Below, piece after piece: positions 1 to 6,990 of a stretch of DNA of 64,000 nucleotides (positions are counted from its first letter, which is position 1; the number at the start of each line of letters is the position of its first letter). The translations under genes and the position numbers were made by a program. Below the pieces are notes generated by a model. That model ran no database searches. It saw nothing but the letters and a program-made list of their open reading frames with translations, and had not been told where the DNA came from. Source of the DNA: Sulfuritalea sp. GTDB lineage: Bacteria; Pseudomonadota; Gammaproteobacteria; Burkholderiales; Rhodocyclaceae. The stretch is taken from assembly GCA_016710465.1 (NCBI GenBank), contig JADJVS010000016.1, positions 496,001-560,000 on the forward strand. Reading direction: 5' to 3'.

Positions 1-134
1 GATTTCTCCAGCAGGAGGCCATGCAGCCGCAGGATCTCATCCTCGGTCCATGGGGGCTCGCCACCAAAACTCGCTTCACTTCCTGCCGTGCTAGCCAGGT
101 TGAGTTGACGCACCAGACCGTCTTCCCTGTGCAT
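1..134 (-). CDS. Partial unknown protein, N-terminus only
   Basis: An open frame starts at an ATG at 134 and runs off the left edge of the window, giving 44 residues. A strong AAGGAGG ribosome site lies 4 bases before the start, which is why I call it a gene despite its length. The visible part contains a PPWTEDEILRLHG stretch that could be a helical or Myb-like DNA-binding segment, but I do not recognise the family. It is the last visible member of the minus-strand recombination module and follows the 70-residue gene with a 37-base gap. Confidence 0.5.
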   Translation of the reverse strand, partial: MHREDGLVRQLNLASTAGSEASFGGEPPWTEDEILRLHGLLLEK

Positions 135-171
135 GGTCGCCTCCTTGAATAAGCGCGATGATTCGTTGCGC

Positions 172-384
172 CTAGTTGCGGTTGTCGGCCTTGATTACGC
201 GGTACGTCTCGTATTCGATCTGGTATCCGTTACCGTGGATGACACTCAAAAGCTGATTGCGCGCCAACACAACGGCGGCATCGTCTTCCTTGTTCATCGT
301 CAGGAAACTGACGTTATCGAGCACACGCACCGCTCTGGCACAGATCCGAATGGCACCGAACTCCGTGTCACCCAGCATGGTCAT
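172..384 (-). CDS. Small hypothetical protein coupled to recT
   Basis: This 70-residue protein starts with an ATG that overlaps the recT stop codon as ATGA, which implies translational coupling. It has no signal peptide or membrane segment and is rich in short beta-prone stretches (around VRVLDNVSFLTM). No family is recognised. Its position directly after recT in a co-oriented unit suggests an accessory role in element recombination or maintenance, but that rests on context alone. Confidence 0.55.
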   Translation of the reverse strand: MTMLGDTEFGAIRICARAVRVLDNVSFLTMNKEDDAAVVLARNQLLSVIHGNGYQIEYETYRVIKADNRN

Positions 385-1457
385 TTGCCTTCCTCCCCGA
401 AAATGTCACTGCCCGCGGAGGACGGATTGGCCAAGGCAGTCTTGCGACTGCGGTAAGCACGGAGCAGTTGCTCCAGCTCGGCACCTTCAAATGACCCTTC
501 GGCCCGGACATAAACTTCATCCAGTTCGTCGGTCGATACCGCCTTGCCGATACTGGCCAAGGTGTCTTGCAGCAACTTGCCGGATGCCGAACGCTCCGGG
601 TTTGCTCCCTTTGCGCCCTGCTCTGACGGTGTCGAGATCACTTCGCCGGTTTCATCGTCGATGATCGGTGCCCATGACCCTTCAATGGCTTCAGCGATTC
701 CGATGTTCTGGGTTTCACCGCGCTCATTCACATCGTCCATGGCAAGCGCCATCGCCAGTTCTGCCGACTTCGGCAGCAGGTTGCACAAACGGCGTATCAC
801 GGTCTTGAGACCCATGGGAATGAAATGCGTGTCCCAAGGGCTTTCCTTTCCGTACTTCTTTGCCATCTGATAACCACGGGAGTTATCCCGCACCTGCTCG
901 ATCTGCTCTTTCGACATCGCATGAAAGGTTCGTGTGCCGTCCTTGAACACTGCGACGGCGTAGAAGCCCACGATGGTTCCACGCTCCTCATCGGATGAGG
1001 GGAAGCCACTCTTCTTCAAGGGCTCATGCACCAGGGTCCGATTGAGACCGAGGACGATATCGAACTTGTCATTGATTCGAACCTCGTGACCGTAGATGTC
1101 CTGCACGATCCCGCTGTTGCGTGCGAGCTTCATGAGGCCCTGATAGCCAGGAATCAACTGACACTGGCTACCGAACGGAACAAGGTGCGCTTCTCCCATC
1201 AGACCCACTTCCAACCCTAGCTGACTGGACTGAATCACCGCCGCAAACACGCTGCGGGGATCTGTCTGGGCCAGTTTCGGATTCATGCGGAATGCCGTCA
1301 GGGCAATCCGTACCATCCGGTCCGGACTCAAGTGCTTGGGCAGGGCGCGGGCAATTTCACCCTTGAACTGCTCCAGCATGGCCGGAAACGGAACGACATT
1401 GGACGGTGCACTGCTGCCTTGGCGGGACTTCTGGATATTGCGTAAGGTTTGCGACAT
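381..1457 (-). CDS. recT: RecT-family single-strand annealing protein
   Basis: RecT proteins bind single-stranded DNA and anneal complementary strands in phage and ICE recombination, working with an exonuclease such as RecE. The 358-residue protein shows the RecT core: a helical N-terminus with SPDRMVRIALTAF, the stretch FAAVIQSSQLGLEVG at roughly residues 70-85, and LIPGYQGLMKLARNSG at about 105-120. A TTG codon 4 residues upstream is in frame, but the ATG at 1457 has GGAG 6 bases before it and is preferred. It lies 100 bases after the RecE-like nuclease, with a GC hairpin leader between them, and is followed by a gene with an ATGA overlap. Length fits the family. Confidence in the family is high. 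Confidence 0.93.
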   Translation of the reverse strand: MSQTLRNIQKSRQGSSAPSNVVPFPAMLEQFKGEIARALPKHLSPDRMVRIALTAFRMNPKLAQTDPRSVFAAVIQSSQLGLEVGLMGEAHLVPFGSQCQLIPGYQGLMKLARNSGIVQDIYGHEVRINDKFDIVLGLNRTLVHEPLKKSGFPSSDEERGTIVGFYAVAVFKDGTRTFHAMSKEQIEQVRDNSRGYQMAKKYGKESPWDTHFIPMGLKTVIRRLCNLLPKSAELAMALAMDDVNERGETQNIGIAEAIEGSWAPIIDDETGEVISTPSEQGAKGANPERSASGKLLQDTLASIGKAVSTDELDEVYVRAEGSFEGAELEQLLRAYRSRKTALANPSSAGSDIFGEEGK

Positions 1458-1514
1458 GGTGTTCTCCAAAGAAAAATGGCGAAGACACCTGCCTCCCAGG
1501 ACGGGGACTGGTAT

Positions 1515-1525
1515 CCCCGCCGGGG
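1515..1525 (-). promoter_or_regulatory. GC-rich hairpin in the recT leader
   Basis: CCCCG-C-CGGGG is a perfect inverted repeat about 57 bases before the recT start. It is one of six comparable leader hairpins in this module. Its function is unknown; it could be an mRNA stabiliser, a translational control element or a processing site. Confidence 0.5.
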
Positions 1526-1557
1526 TTATGACTTACAAAAATGCGCCGCTTTACGAC

Positions 1558-2391
1558 TTATGCGGCGTCCAGCTCGAAGGCTTCGGCGTTAGCGGCCCAT
1601 CGTGGCAACGAGATCAATTCGACCTCGCCACCCGGTTGGTACGCCGGCCAACTACCCGACTCCTGACACCACTTCAGCAGTTGAAGTGCTGCCCGGTACT
1701 TCTTGCGACCGACCTCGATCACTTCCGGATCGGCGCGATACACCGCGACGGCATGGGGTGCCTCTTTCTCCACGGCAACAAACAGGAACGGAAGCTCCAT
1801 TCCAGTTACGGCCTTGATCCCGTCGACGTAGAACGCCGCCTGGATGTCATAGCCGAAGTTCGCAATGGAGCGTGAGAACCCGCCACTGCTGGCATCGATA
1901 CAAGTCTTGAGATCAACGATGGCTTCACCGTTGAACCAGTCCGGACGACACTTGCAGTTCAAGCCGGAGTTCGCATCTGTCCAGAACGCAGACAGTTCGG
2001 CTTCCCCATGAGCGAGCAACCGTGCAGCCCCAACGTGAGAATGCACGGCCATATGAACAAGACTGAGCGTCGCCATGTCCTCAGAGGTAATCAGCGTCTT
2101 ACCCTGATTCGCCTCTTCAAAGCGTGCGGCAGCTTCTTTGCCTTCCTTGGTGCGACGGTCAAATTTTTCCGCCACGACAAACTCGCCGGCAAACCGATCT
2201 TGTTCGAGTACAAAGGTATGAACAGCGGTACCAAACGCCATGGCCGGTGTCGGCGTATGCGGATGGTCGAGATACTCGCGCAGGTGGGCCGGGCTCTTCA
2301 GCAACTTGACGATGCCAGAGTGTCCGATGGATTTCTCTGCGTGATACTGGGTGGCCGGCATTAACAGTAGGCCGGGATGATTTAGTTTCAT
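1558..2391 (-). CDS. RecE-like PD-(D/E)XK exonuclease
   Basis: This 277-residue protein resembles the exonuclease domain of RecE (DUF3799-type). It would resect duplex DNA to feed the RecT partner encoded next. The N-terminus has the typical YHAEKSIGHSG and LLKSPAHLREYL motifs, followed by AMAFGTAVHTFVLE. The nuclease centre is visible as CRPDWF followed by IVDLKT, which supply the catalytic D and D-x-K. An in-frame start 10 codons upstream exists, but the ATG at 2391 has GGAGG 4 bases before it and is chosen. The combination with recT and ssb is the usual phage/ICE recombination trio. Standalone size, not fused to the long N-terminus of E. coli RecE. Confidence 0.88.
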   Translation of the reverse strand: MKLNHPGLLLMPATQYHAEKSIGHSGIVKLLKSPAHLREYLDHPHTPTPAMAFGTAVHTFVLEQDRFAGEFVVAEKFDRRTKEGKEAAARFEEANQGKTLITSEDMATLSLVHMAVHSHVGAARLLAHGEAELSAFWTDANSGLNCKCRPDWFNGEAIVDLKTCIDASSGGFSRSIANFGYDIQAAFYVDGIKAVTGMELPFLFVAVEKEAPHAVAVYRADPEVIEVGRKKYRAALQLLKWCQESGSWPAYQPGGEVELISLPRWAANAEAFELDAA

Positions 2392-2430
2392 GGTGCCTCC
2401 AGAGTGAATTGCCGGAAGCACCGACCCGAA

Positions 2431-2448
2431 CCGGGGCGATAACCCCGG
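2431..2448 (-). promoter_or_regulatory. GC-rich hairpin in the recE-like leader
   Basis: CCGGGG-CGATAA-CCCCGG is a perfect 6-bp stem lying 40-57 bases before the nuclease start. It sits directly beside copy 1 of the covarying hairpin element. It belongs to the same series as the hairpins before recT, ssb and the small genes. Confidence 0.5.
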
Positions 2449-2458
2449 CTGGGTTGGT

Positions 2459-2492
2459 AAATGCTGTTTGTTTCGAGCGGCCAGCTACCGCT
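2459..2492 (-). repeat. Conserved hairpin element, copy 1
   Basis: On the minus strand this reads AGCGG-TAGCTGG-CCGCT followed by a conserved CGAAACAAACAGCATTT tail, just upstream of the recE-like leader hairpin. Copies 2 (3904-3937) and 3 (37809-37841) keep the TAGCTGG loop and the tail. The stem bases change in a compensatory way, as expected for a folded RNA or single-stranded DNA element. Confidence 0.6.
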
Positions 2493-2591
2493 ACTTAATC
2501 AACCGGATAACCGATCGATCAAATACGGCTTTCCGCAAGGCGCTCAGTACGAGTGCCCTCGGGAAAGCCCCGGAAATCCGGGGCGATGTAA

Positions 2592-2753
2592 TCATTCGAC
2601 GGTACCGGCCTTGCGCGCTATGTCCAGTGCTTTGAGCAACATGTCGCGGGTTTCCGGGTCTCTCCTGCCCGCCTTTAGCCGTTGATAGAGATCGCAGGCA
2701 AAAACCATCGGCAGGGGATCAAACAGTCGAACGAGGTAGGGATTCAGTTTCAT
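2592..2753 (-). CDS. Small hypothetical protein, 53 residues
   Basis: The ATG at 2753 has CTGGAGA 5 bases before it; a longer in-frame reading exists upstream but would begin inside the leader hairpin. The protein begins MKLNPYLVRLFDPLP and is predicted mostly helical, with a basic LKAGRRDPETRD stretch. It resembles small single-domain proteins from phage and ICE modules, but I do not recognise a family. It is one of three tiny genes between ssb and the recE-like gene, each with its own ribosome site and GC-rich leader. Confidence 0.6.
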   Translation of the reverse strand: MKLNPYLVRLFDPLPMVFACDLYQRLKAGRRDPETRDMLLKALDIARKAGTVE

Positions 2754-2810
2754 GATTTTCTCCAGAGGTTGATAAATGACCCTGGCGAAAATCGCATCCA
2801 AGATGGAGCG

Positions 2811-2862
2811 ATCCCCGCAGGACAAAGGGCTCTTTGAAGAAAGCGCTTTGTGCTGCGGGGAT
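2811..2862 (-). promoter_or_regulatory. Long stem-loop in a leader
   Basis: ATCCCCGCAGGACAAAG (2811-2827) pairs with CTTTGTGCTGCGGGGAT (2846-2862) with one mismatch in 17. A short inner CTTT/AAAG pairing lies within the 18-base loop. It lies about 58 bases upstream of the 53-residue gene and is the strongest of the leader hairpins. Confidence 0.6.
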
Positions 2863-2886
2863 GACCCCCACAGGCAATACTGCAAA

Positions 2887-2964
2887 TCAAAGACCGAGCG
2901 CGTGAACGATCGGACGGCTAATGATCCAGCCTGAAATGCAGCAAGCGAGTAGAACGAGTTCCAT
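2887..2964 (-). CDS. 25-residue membrane peptide
   Basis: An ATG at 2964 with AGGAGG 6 bases before it opens a 25-codon frame. The product starts MELVLLACCISGWII and is almost entirely a single hydrophobic helix with a short C-terminal SRPIVHALGL tail. The strong ribosome site, its own hairpin leader, and its place between two other small genes support real translation. It could be a small inner-membrane regulator or a toxic/entry-exclusion-like peptide. No homologue is recognised. Confidence 0.55.
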   Translation of the reverse strand: MELVLLACCISGWIISRPIVHALGL

Positions 2965-3020
2965 GAGATGCCTCCTGAAATGAAAAAGGGGGCACCCCTC
3001 CCCTGATGCGGAGGCGATGC

Positions 3021-3032
3021 CCCCGCGTGGGG
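3021..3032 (-). promoter_or_regulatory. GC-rich hairpin before the 25-residue gene
   Basis: CCCC-GCGT-GGGG lies about 57 bases upstream of the membrane-peptide start. It is the fourth member of the leader hairpin series. Confidence 0.45.
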
Positions 3033-3041
3033 TTGGAAAAA

Positions 3042-3302
3042 TCAGGCGATGACTTCGAAGGAAGCCGTACCCTTGCTGCCGGAATCGTTGCCAATCCCGT
3101 TGCGGCGCATATACGCCGGTATGTCGTACTGCTGCCAATCCACAGCCGACTCCTTGCTAGTTTCCTGCACCACCTCAGTCGTAGCGACCTGATGCGGTGA
3201 GCGTGTGAAATAGCCACGAATGGCCTCCACAGCGAACTGGAGAAACGAGAGAATCAGATGCAATCCTGCCAGCATGGCCAAGACGAGAATGACGCGCTCC
3301 AT
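3042..3302 (-). CDS. Small single-pass membrane protein
   Basis: This 86-residue protein has one N-terminal hydrophobic segment (about residues 4-25, VILVLAMLAGLHLILSF). A soluble tail follows, with VDWQQYDIPAYMRRNG near the end. Start choice: the ATG at 3302 has AGGAGG 7 bases before it, while the in-frame TTG at 3308 is poorly placed. It lies between ssb and the 25-residue gene and has its own CCCCG hairpin leader. The PAYxRR-type tail could be a contact site for another element protein. No family recognised. Confidence 0.65.
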   Translation of the reverse strand: MERVILVLAMLAGLHLILSFLQFAVEAIRGYFTRSPHQVATTEVVQETSKESAVDWQQYDIPAYMRRNGIGNDSGSKGTASFEVIA

Positions 3303-3335
3303 GAACAAACCTCCTGATAGAAATGGAGATCAGCT

Positions 3336-3365
3336 CCCCGCCGGGAAGAAGACCTCCCGGTGGGG
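3336..3365 (-). promoter_or_regulatory. GC-rich hairpin before the 86-residue gene
   Basis: CCCCGCCGGGA (3336-3346) pairs with TCCCGGTGGGG (3355-3365) over an 8-base loop, with one G-U type pair. It lies between the ssb stop and the next start on the minus strand. Confidence 0.5.
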
Positions 3366-3381
3366 AAATGAAGCGTGATGC

Positions 3382-3834
3382 TTAGAACGGTTCCATGTCC
3401 GGCACATCCTCGAACGCTGGGCCAGCGGCCGCCGTCGGTTTCGCGCTACCGTTGCCGGTGCGCTTGCCATTTTTGGCTGCTGGCACATCGCCGTCCGAAG
3501 GACGACCGCCAAGCATCTTCATCTCACTGGCGAGAATCTCGACGACATAGCGATCCTGCCCCGCCTTGTCCTGCCATTTGCGGGTCTGGATGCGACCTTC
3601 GACGTAGACGGGCGAACCCTTCTTCAGGTACTCGCCGACGACTTCCGCCGTGCGACCAAAAAAGACGACACGGTGCCATTCGGTGATTTCTTTCTTTTCA
3701 CCGGACGACTTGTCCTTGTACGTCTCCGTTGTTGCGATCCGAATCGTTGCGATCGCTTCGCGGTTCTGCGTGTAACGAACCTCTGGGTCGGCACCGAGGT
3801 TGCCGATGAGGGTGACTCTATTAAGTGATGCCAT
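3382..3834 (-). CDS. ssb: Single-stranded DNA-binding protein
   Basis: SSB coats single-stranded DNA during replication, recombination and conjugative entry, and recruits partners through its acidic tail. The 150-residue protein has the OB-fold start ASLNRVTLIGNLGADPEVRY, then KSSGEKKEITEWHRVVFFG and a GSPVYVEGRIQTRKWQDK stretch near residues 70-90. A low-complexity linker leads to the diagnostic C-terminal tip DVPDMEPF. The ATG at 3834 has CAGGAGG 4 bases before it and is preferred to the start 5 codons upstream. Length and tip are normal. Mobile-element copies like this one often occupy the leading region, in line with the recT and recE-like neighbours. Confidence 0.96.
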   Translation of the reverse strand: MASLNRVTLIGNLGADPEVRYTQNREAIATIRIATTETYKDKSSGEKKEITEWHRVVFFGRTAEVVGEYLKKGSPVYVEGRIQTRKWQDKAGQDRYVVEILASEMKMLGGRPSDGDVPAAKNGKRTGNGSAKPTAAAGPAFEDVPDMEPF

Positions 3835-3886
3835 GTTGCCTCCTGACAAAAGTTGGCAGGAAGGCCGTCATTTCCTGACGGGGTTT

Positions 3887-3897
3887 CCCCGCCGGGG
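3887..3897 (-). promoter_or_regulatory. GC-rich hairpin in the ssb leader
   Basis: CCCCG-C-CGGGG is a perfect inverted repeat about 52 bases before the ssb start. It directly adjoins copy 2 of the covarying hairpin element, the same arrangement as upstream of the recE-like gene. Confidence 0.5.
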
Positions 3898-3903
3898 TTA
3901 AGT

Positions 3904-3937
3904 AAATGCTGTTTATTTCGGAAGGCCAGCTACCTTC
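3904..3937 (-). repeat. Conserved hairpin element, copy 2
   Basis: The minus strand reads GAAGG-TAGCTGG-CCTTC and then CGAAATAAACAGCATTT. Relative to copy 1 the loop and tail are kept, and both sides of the stem differ while pairing is preserved. It lies upstream of the ssb leader, at the head of the minus-strand recombination module. Confidence 0.6.
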
Positions 3938-3965
3938 ACCGTGCCCGCCATAAGGAGGACATGAG

Positions 3966-4076
3966 ATGGGCGCATTGTGGTCGCCGACCATCGGACTGGG
4001 CGTCCGAAATGCGCCCTTTTTGGTCACATTTCGAGCGCCACGCCGTATCCCGCATGACTACTCTCCCGAGGCTTAA
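3966..4076 (+). CDS. Possible 36-residue leader ORF over a terminator-like stem
   Basis: An ATG at 3966 lies 7 bases after GGAGG and opens a 36-codon frame ending 17 bases before the next gene. The frame covers an inverted repeat GGGCGCATT (3968-3976) / AATGCGCCC (4006-4014) that is followed by TTTTT. The arrangement is compatible with a leader peptide and attenuator for the DUF1845-like gene and helicase. A second ATG at 3961 in another frame is too close to the GGAGG. Coding support is otherwise weak. Confidence 0.3.
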   Translation: MGALWSPTIGLGVRNAPFLVTFRAPRRIPHDYSPEA

Positions 4077-4093
4077 TCCACCGGGAGACACAC

Positions 4094-4750
4094 ATGGCAA
4101 CTCGTCAATACAAGCCTTCATCGACTATTCCAACGGTTCGACTCAGTAATAGCCGCCCCTTCATTACCCAGAAAGCGGTCCTGAATTCACTTCACGCCCA
4201 ACAGATCTTCGAGCGCGGGTATGAGATGTGTGCCAATGGACTTTTTTCCCTGACCGTTGTTCTGCGCTTCATCGGCACCGAGGAGCAAGCCCAGGCGGTA
4301 GAAGGCATGGTCGATGAGCTTCTCAATAAGACGCTCGCTGAAATACGCCAGGAAGTGGTTCGGATGCAGGAACTCAGCGAGGCAAACGGCTGTGAGACCA
4401 GTATTGGCTATACCAATTCCAGAACCATTGAGATCCAGATTACGTCGCCTCGATCCATTCGATTTCTGGCCATCATCCGTGAGTTCGACGGCTTGATCGC
4501 CCAGATGGATGCGCTGTGGCTGGCCTGCCTCATCGACGACACCAACTATGCGATTGAAGCCTATCAGTGGAAGCGCAAGATTCTCCGTCTGGCGGGCCAG
4601 ATACGTACTCTCGCGACACGCGCCATCCTGGCTGCGCGCAAAAAGGAGAACGCCGAAATAGCCGCGGAAGAAAAGGAATCGGCAGTTCTCAAGGAATTGA
4701 CTGCACCCGTGACTGAAACCTCTACTACGCTGTCAGTTCCTCTCGTGTAG
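4094..4750 (+). CDS. DUF1845 / PFL_4669-like integrating conjugative element protein
   Basis: The 218-residue protein is soluble and largely helical. Its central part has VVLRFIGTEEQAQAVEG, and the C-terminal half has RFLAIIREFDGLIAQMDALW. This resembles the DUF1845 family found in integrating conjugative elements and large plasmids, where the AcaB branch acts as a transcription regulator. The resemblance is by overall pattern, not by a diagnostic motif, so the family call is moderate. The ATG at 4094 is preceded by CGGGAGACACAC. Its stop codon directly abuts the GTG of the helicase, so the two are probably one unit. It marks region A as part of an ICE. Confidence 0.5.
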   Translation: MATRQYKPSSTIPTVRLSNSRPFITQKAVLNSLHAQQIFERGYEMCANGLFSLTVVLRFIGTEEQAQAVEGMVDELLNKTLAEIRQEVVRMQELSEANGCETSIGYTNSRTIEIQITSPRSIRFLAIIREFDGLIAQMDALWLACLIDDTNYAIEAYQWKRKILRLAGQIRTLATRAILAARKKENAEIAAEEKESAVLKELTAPVTETSTTLSVPLV

Positions 4751-6487
4751 GTGGAACTCAACCCTTACCAGGAACGTGCGGTTATTGCCAACGGTCACTG
4801 CACGGTTCTAGCCTGCCCGGGGTCAGGAAAGACACGCGTATTAGCCTCGCGTGCAGCTTACTTGCTTGAAGCATATGAGCAAGGACGGGTATGTGCGGTC
4901 ACCTTTACCCGTGATTCAGCCGATGAGCTGAAATCGCGAATACTGACAACCTGCGGCCATGCCAATGCAACTCGATTGGCTGTGGGAACCTTCCATTCGA
5001 TTGCACTGGCCCAGATACGCCGGAACAGATCTCCGGGACTGGGGCGACTGATTTCGGAAGGAGAGCGTCTGTCGTTGATCCGACGATGCTGGAAACAGCA
5101 TGCCAAACGCCATTCGCTGGAGAGCGTGATTCATGCCATCGATTCTTCAAAATCAAAGATTGACTGGCAGCCGGTCGAAAGCGCCGCCATCATGGCGGCA
5201 CTCACGACCTATGGCGAACTGTTGCACGCCGAGGGAGCCATCGATTTCTCCGATCTCATGCTCAAGGCCGTTCAGGACATGAATACAAAGTCCGCACCGC
5301 CACTCTCGGTGCGATGGCTCTTGGTGGATGAAGCCCAGGACATGGATGAAGTGCAGATGGAGTGGGTCAAGGCACACGCCAGACAAGGCATTGAAGTCAC
5401 ACTCGTCGGCGACGACGATCAAAGCTTGTACTCATTCCGACATGCCATGGGGTATGCCGGACTCAAGCACATTTCGGAATACCTTTCGTCGGCCGTAATG
5501 TCCTTGCCGATCAATTACCGATCACCAGACAACATCGTTCAACACGCCAACCAACTGATCGCTTACAACGCTGATCGCGCACCGAAGGCCATCGAAGCGT
5601 TCAATAAGTTGCATGGCGCTATCGACATCATGCGCGTCGCTGATCGCTGGAGCGAGGCAGATCTGATTGCGGCCCATATCGCTGCGAAAAATGATCGTGA
5701 ATCATGGACTGTACTTGGCCGAACCAACAGCATGCTGGACACGGTGGAAGTGGCCTTCGTGGAAGGGAACGTCCCGTATTACCGCTTGGGAGGTAAAAGT
5801 GTCTGGGACAAAACCGTAGGTAGCACGCTGATGGGTCTGCTGCACTCCGTAGCTGGCGGGAGCTGGACGGGCCTAGCCAACACCCTATTCTTTTGTGGCA
5901 TGGCGCCAGCGCTCGTAAATGACCTCTCCCGAGCCCTTCCTGACGCCACGTGCCTTGAAAGGCTCGACGCGATCAATCACGATCATCCACTTCTCGAGAA
6001 CTCCAAGAGTGATAGGGAATTGTTTGCAAGCATTCAAGAGGCGATGCGCGATTGGGTGCAGCAAGACCGTCGTGATCGCCCTGCACTGGTGATTCATGCC
6101 GTGTCCGCATGGCTTGCTGAGCGTACTACAGAAGAAAACGCCACCCTTCTCCAGCGGCTTGAAGGCATTTTGTGCCGAATGAACGGGCGCCTATTGAACC
6201 GTGTGGTGGCGGCCACCAGTCGCTGCAAATCGATCAGTACCGGAACCCCCATCATGACCTTGCACGCAGCGAAGGGACTGGAGTTTTCAAATGTGTGGAT
6301 CATGGGTGCTGAGGAAGGCAACCTTCCCCACGTTGAGTCTACGCCCGAGGAAGAACGTCGCTTGTTTTATGTCGGCATGACACGCACAAAGGGGCAACTG
6401 ATCGTCAGCAGCGCTGCTGATGAAGGTCCGGTCTCCAGATTTATTGTTGAGTCACGAATGCAGCCAAATAAGTATTTGGATTATTGA
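4751..6487 (+). CDS. UvrD/PcrA-type superfamily 1 helicase
   Basis: This 578-residue 3'-5' DNA helicase starts with the Q-motif NPYQERAV at residues 4-11 and Walker A CPGSGKTRV at 22-30. Further motifs are VCAVTFTRDSADELKSRI (motif Ia), Walker B LLVDEAQDMDE near 195, VTLVGDDDQSLYSFR (motif III), a VMSLPINYRS motif near 255, and TLHAAKGLEF plus RRLFYVGMTR toward the end. All motors are complete, though the protein is shorter than chromosomal UvrD (about 720). It starts at a GTG immediately after the upstream stop, implying coupling. Mobile-element helicases of this type usually serve repair or strand displacement. Confidence 0.9.
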   Translation: MELNPYQERAVIANGHCTVLACPGSGKTRVLASRAAYLLEAYEQGRVCAVTFTRDSADELKSRILTTCGHANATRLAVGTFHSIALAQIRRNRSPGLGRLISEGERLSLIRRCWKQHAKRHSLESVIHAIDSSKSKIDWQPVESAAIMAALTTYGELLHAEGAIDFSDLMLKAVQDMNTKSAPPLSVRWLLVDEAQDMDEVQMEWVKAHARQGIEVTLVGDDDQSLYSFRHAMGYAGLKHISEYLSSAVMSLPINYRSPDNIVQHANQLIAYNADRAPKAIEAFNKLHGAIDIMRVADRWSEADLIAAHIAAKNDRESWTVLGRTNSMLDTVEVAFVEGNVPYYRLGGKSVWDKTVGSTLMGLLHSVAGGSWTGLANTLFFCGMAPALVNDLSRALPDATCLERLDAINHDHPLLENSKSDRELFASIQEAMRDWVQQDRRDRPALVIHAVSAWLAERTTEENATLLQRLEGILCRMNGRLLNRVVAATSRCKSISTGTPIMTLHAAKGLEFSNVWIMGAEEGNLPHVESTPEEERRLFYVGMTRTKGQLIVSSAADEGPVSRFIVESRMQPNKYLDY

Positions 6488-6843
6488 TCGAGGAAGACTC
6501 TTCTCTCGCCGGTTGGAATATTGTATCTGCGCAAGAATGGGTCGAGGGACGACATAAATGCCGCATAGGCATCCCGGCCGCACGCGTTCCTCTTGGACAA
6601 CCCGAGACCATTCATCCAGTGGTCAGCCACCTTGCGCCATGTTTCCTCAACATCTTTGAGAACGATGCTGACCCGTTTCTGATACCTACCAGTGGACGTC
6701 TCGGGAATATCAATGGCAATGCACGGCGGCGCGTACGTCCGTCGTTTCACAAATATCGTACAGGTGGGAGTTCCATCTTCCCGAAAAAGTCTGGATCGGA
6801 GGGCCATGACATAACCAGTAAGTAATTTCTTGCTGGTGAGCAT
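6481..6843 (-). CDS. Hypothetical protein, 120 residues
   Basis: The frame is convergent with the helicase and overlaps its end by 7 bases. The product has GTPTCTIFVKRRTYAPPCIAIDIP near the N-terminus, then RVSIVLKDVEETWRKVADHWM, an ordered alpha/beta pattern typical of small phage and ICE hypotheticals. No strong ribosome site precedes the first ATG; an internal ATG (MALRSRLFRE) 12 codons later is also possible. I prefer it to the opposite-strand frame, which has no recognisable pattern. Function unknown. Confidence 0.5.
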   Translation of the reverse strand: MLTSKKLLTGYVMALRSRLFREDGTPTCTIFVKRRTYAPPCIAIDIPETSTGRYQKRVSIVLKDVEETWRKVADHWMNGLGLSKRNACGRDAYAAFMSSLDPFLRRYNIPTGERRVFLDQ

Positions 6844-6990
6844 AGCGAATTGCTACAGAAATTTGTACTGTCAGTTCTGACAGGTTATATGCGAATAGAA
6901 AGCTACCACCCAGAATAGCGTTCCTATATTCGCTCGTTATCACTACCAGATGCGTATTCCCCGATGACCCATGGATGGTTGTGACCTAGC

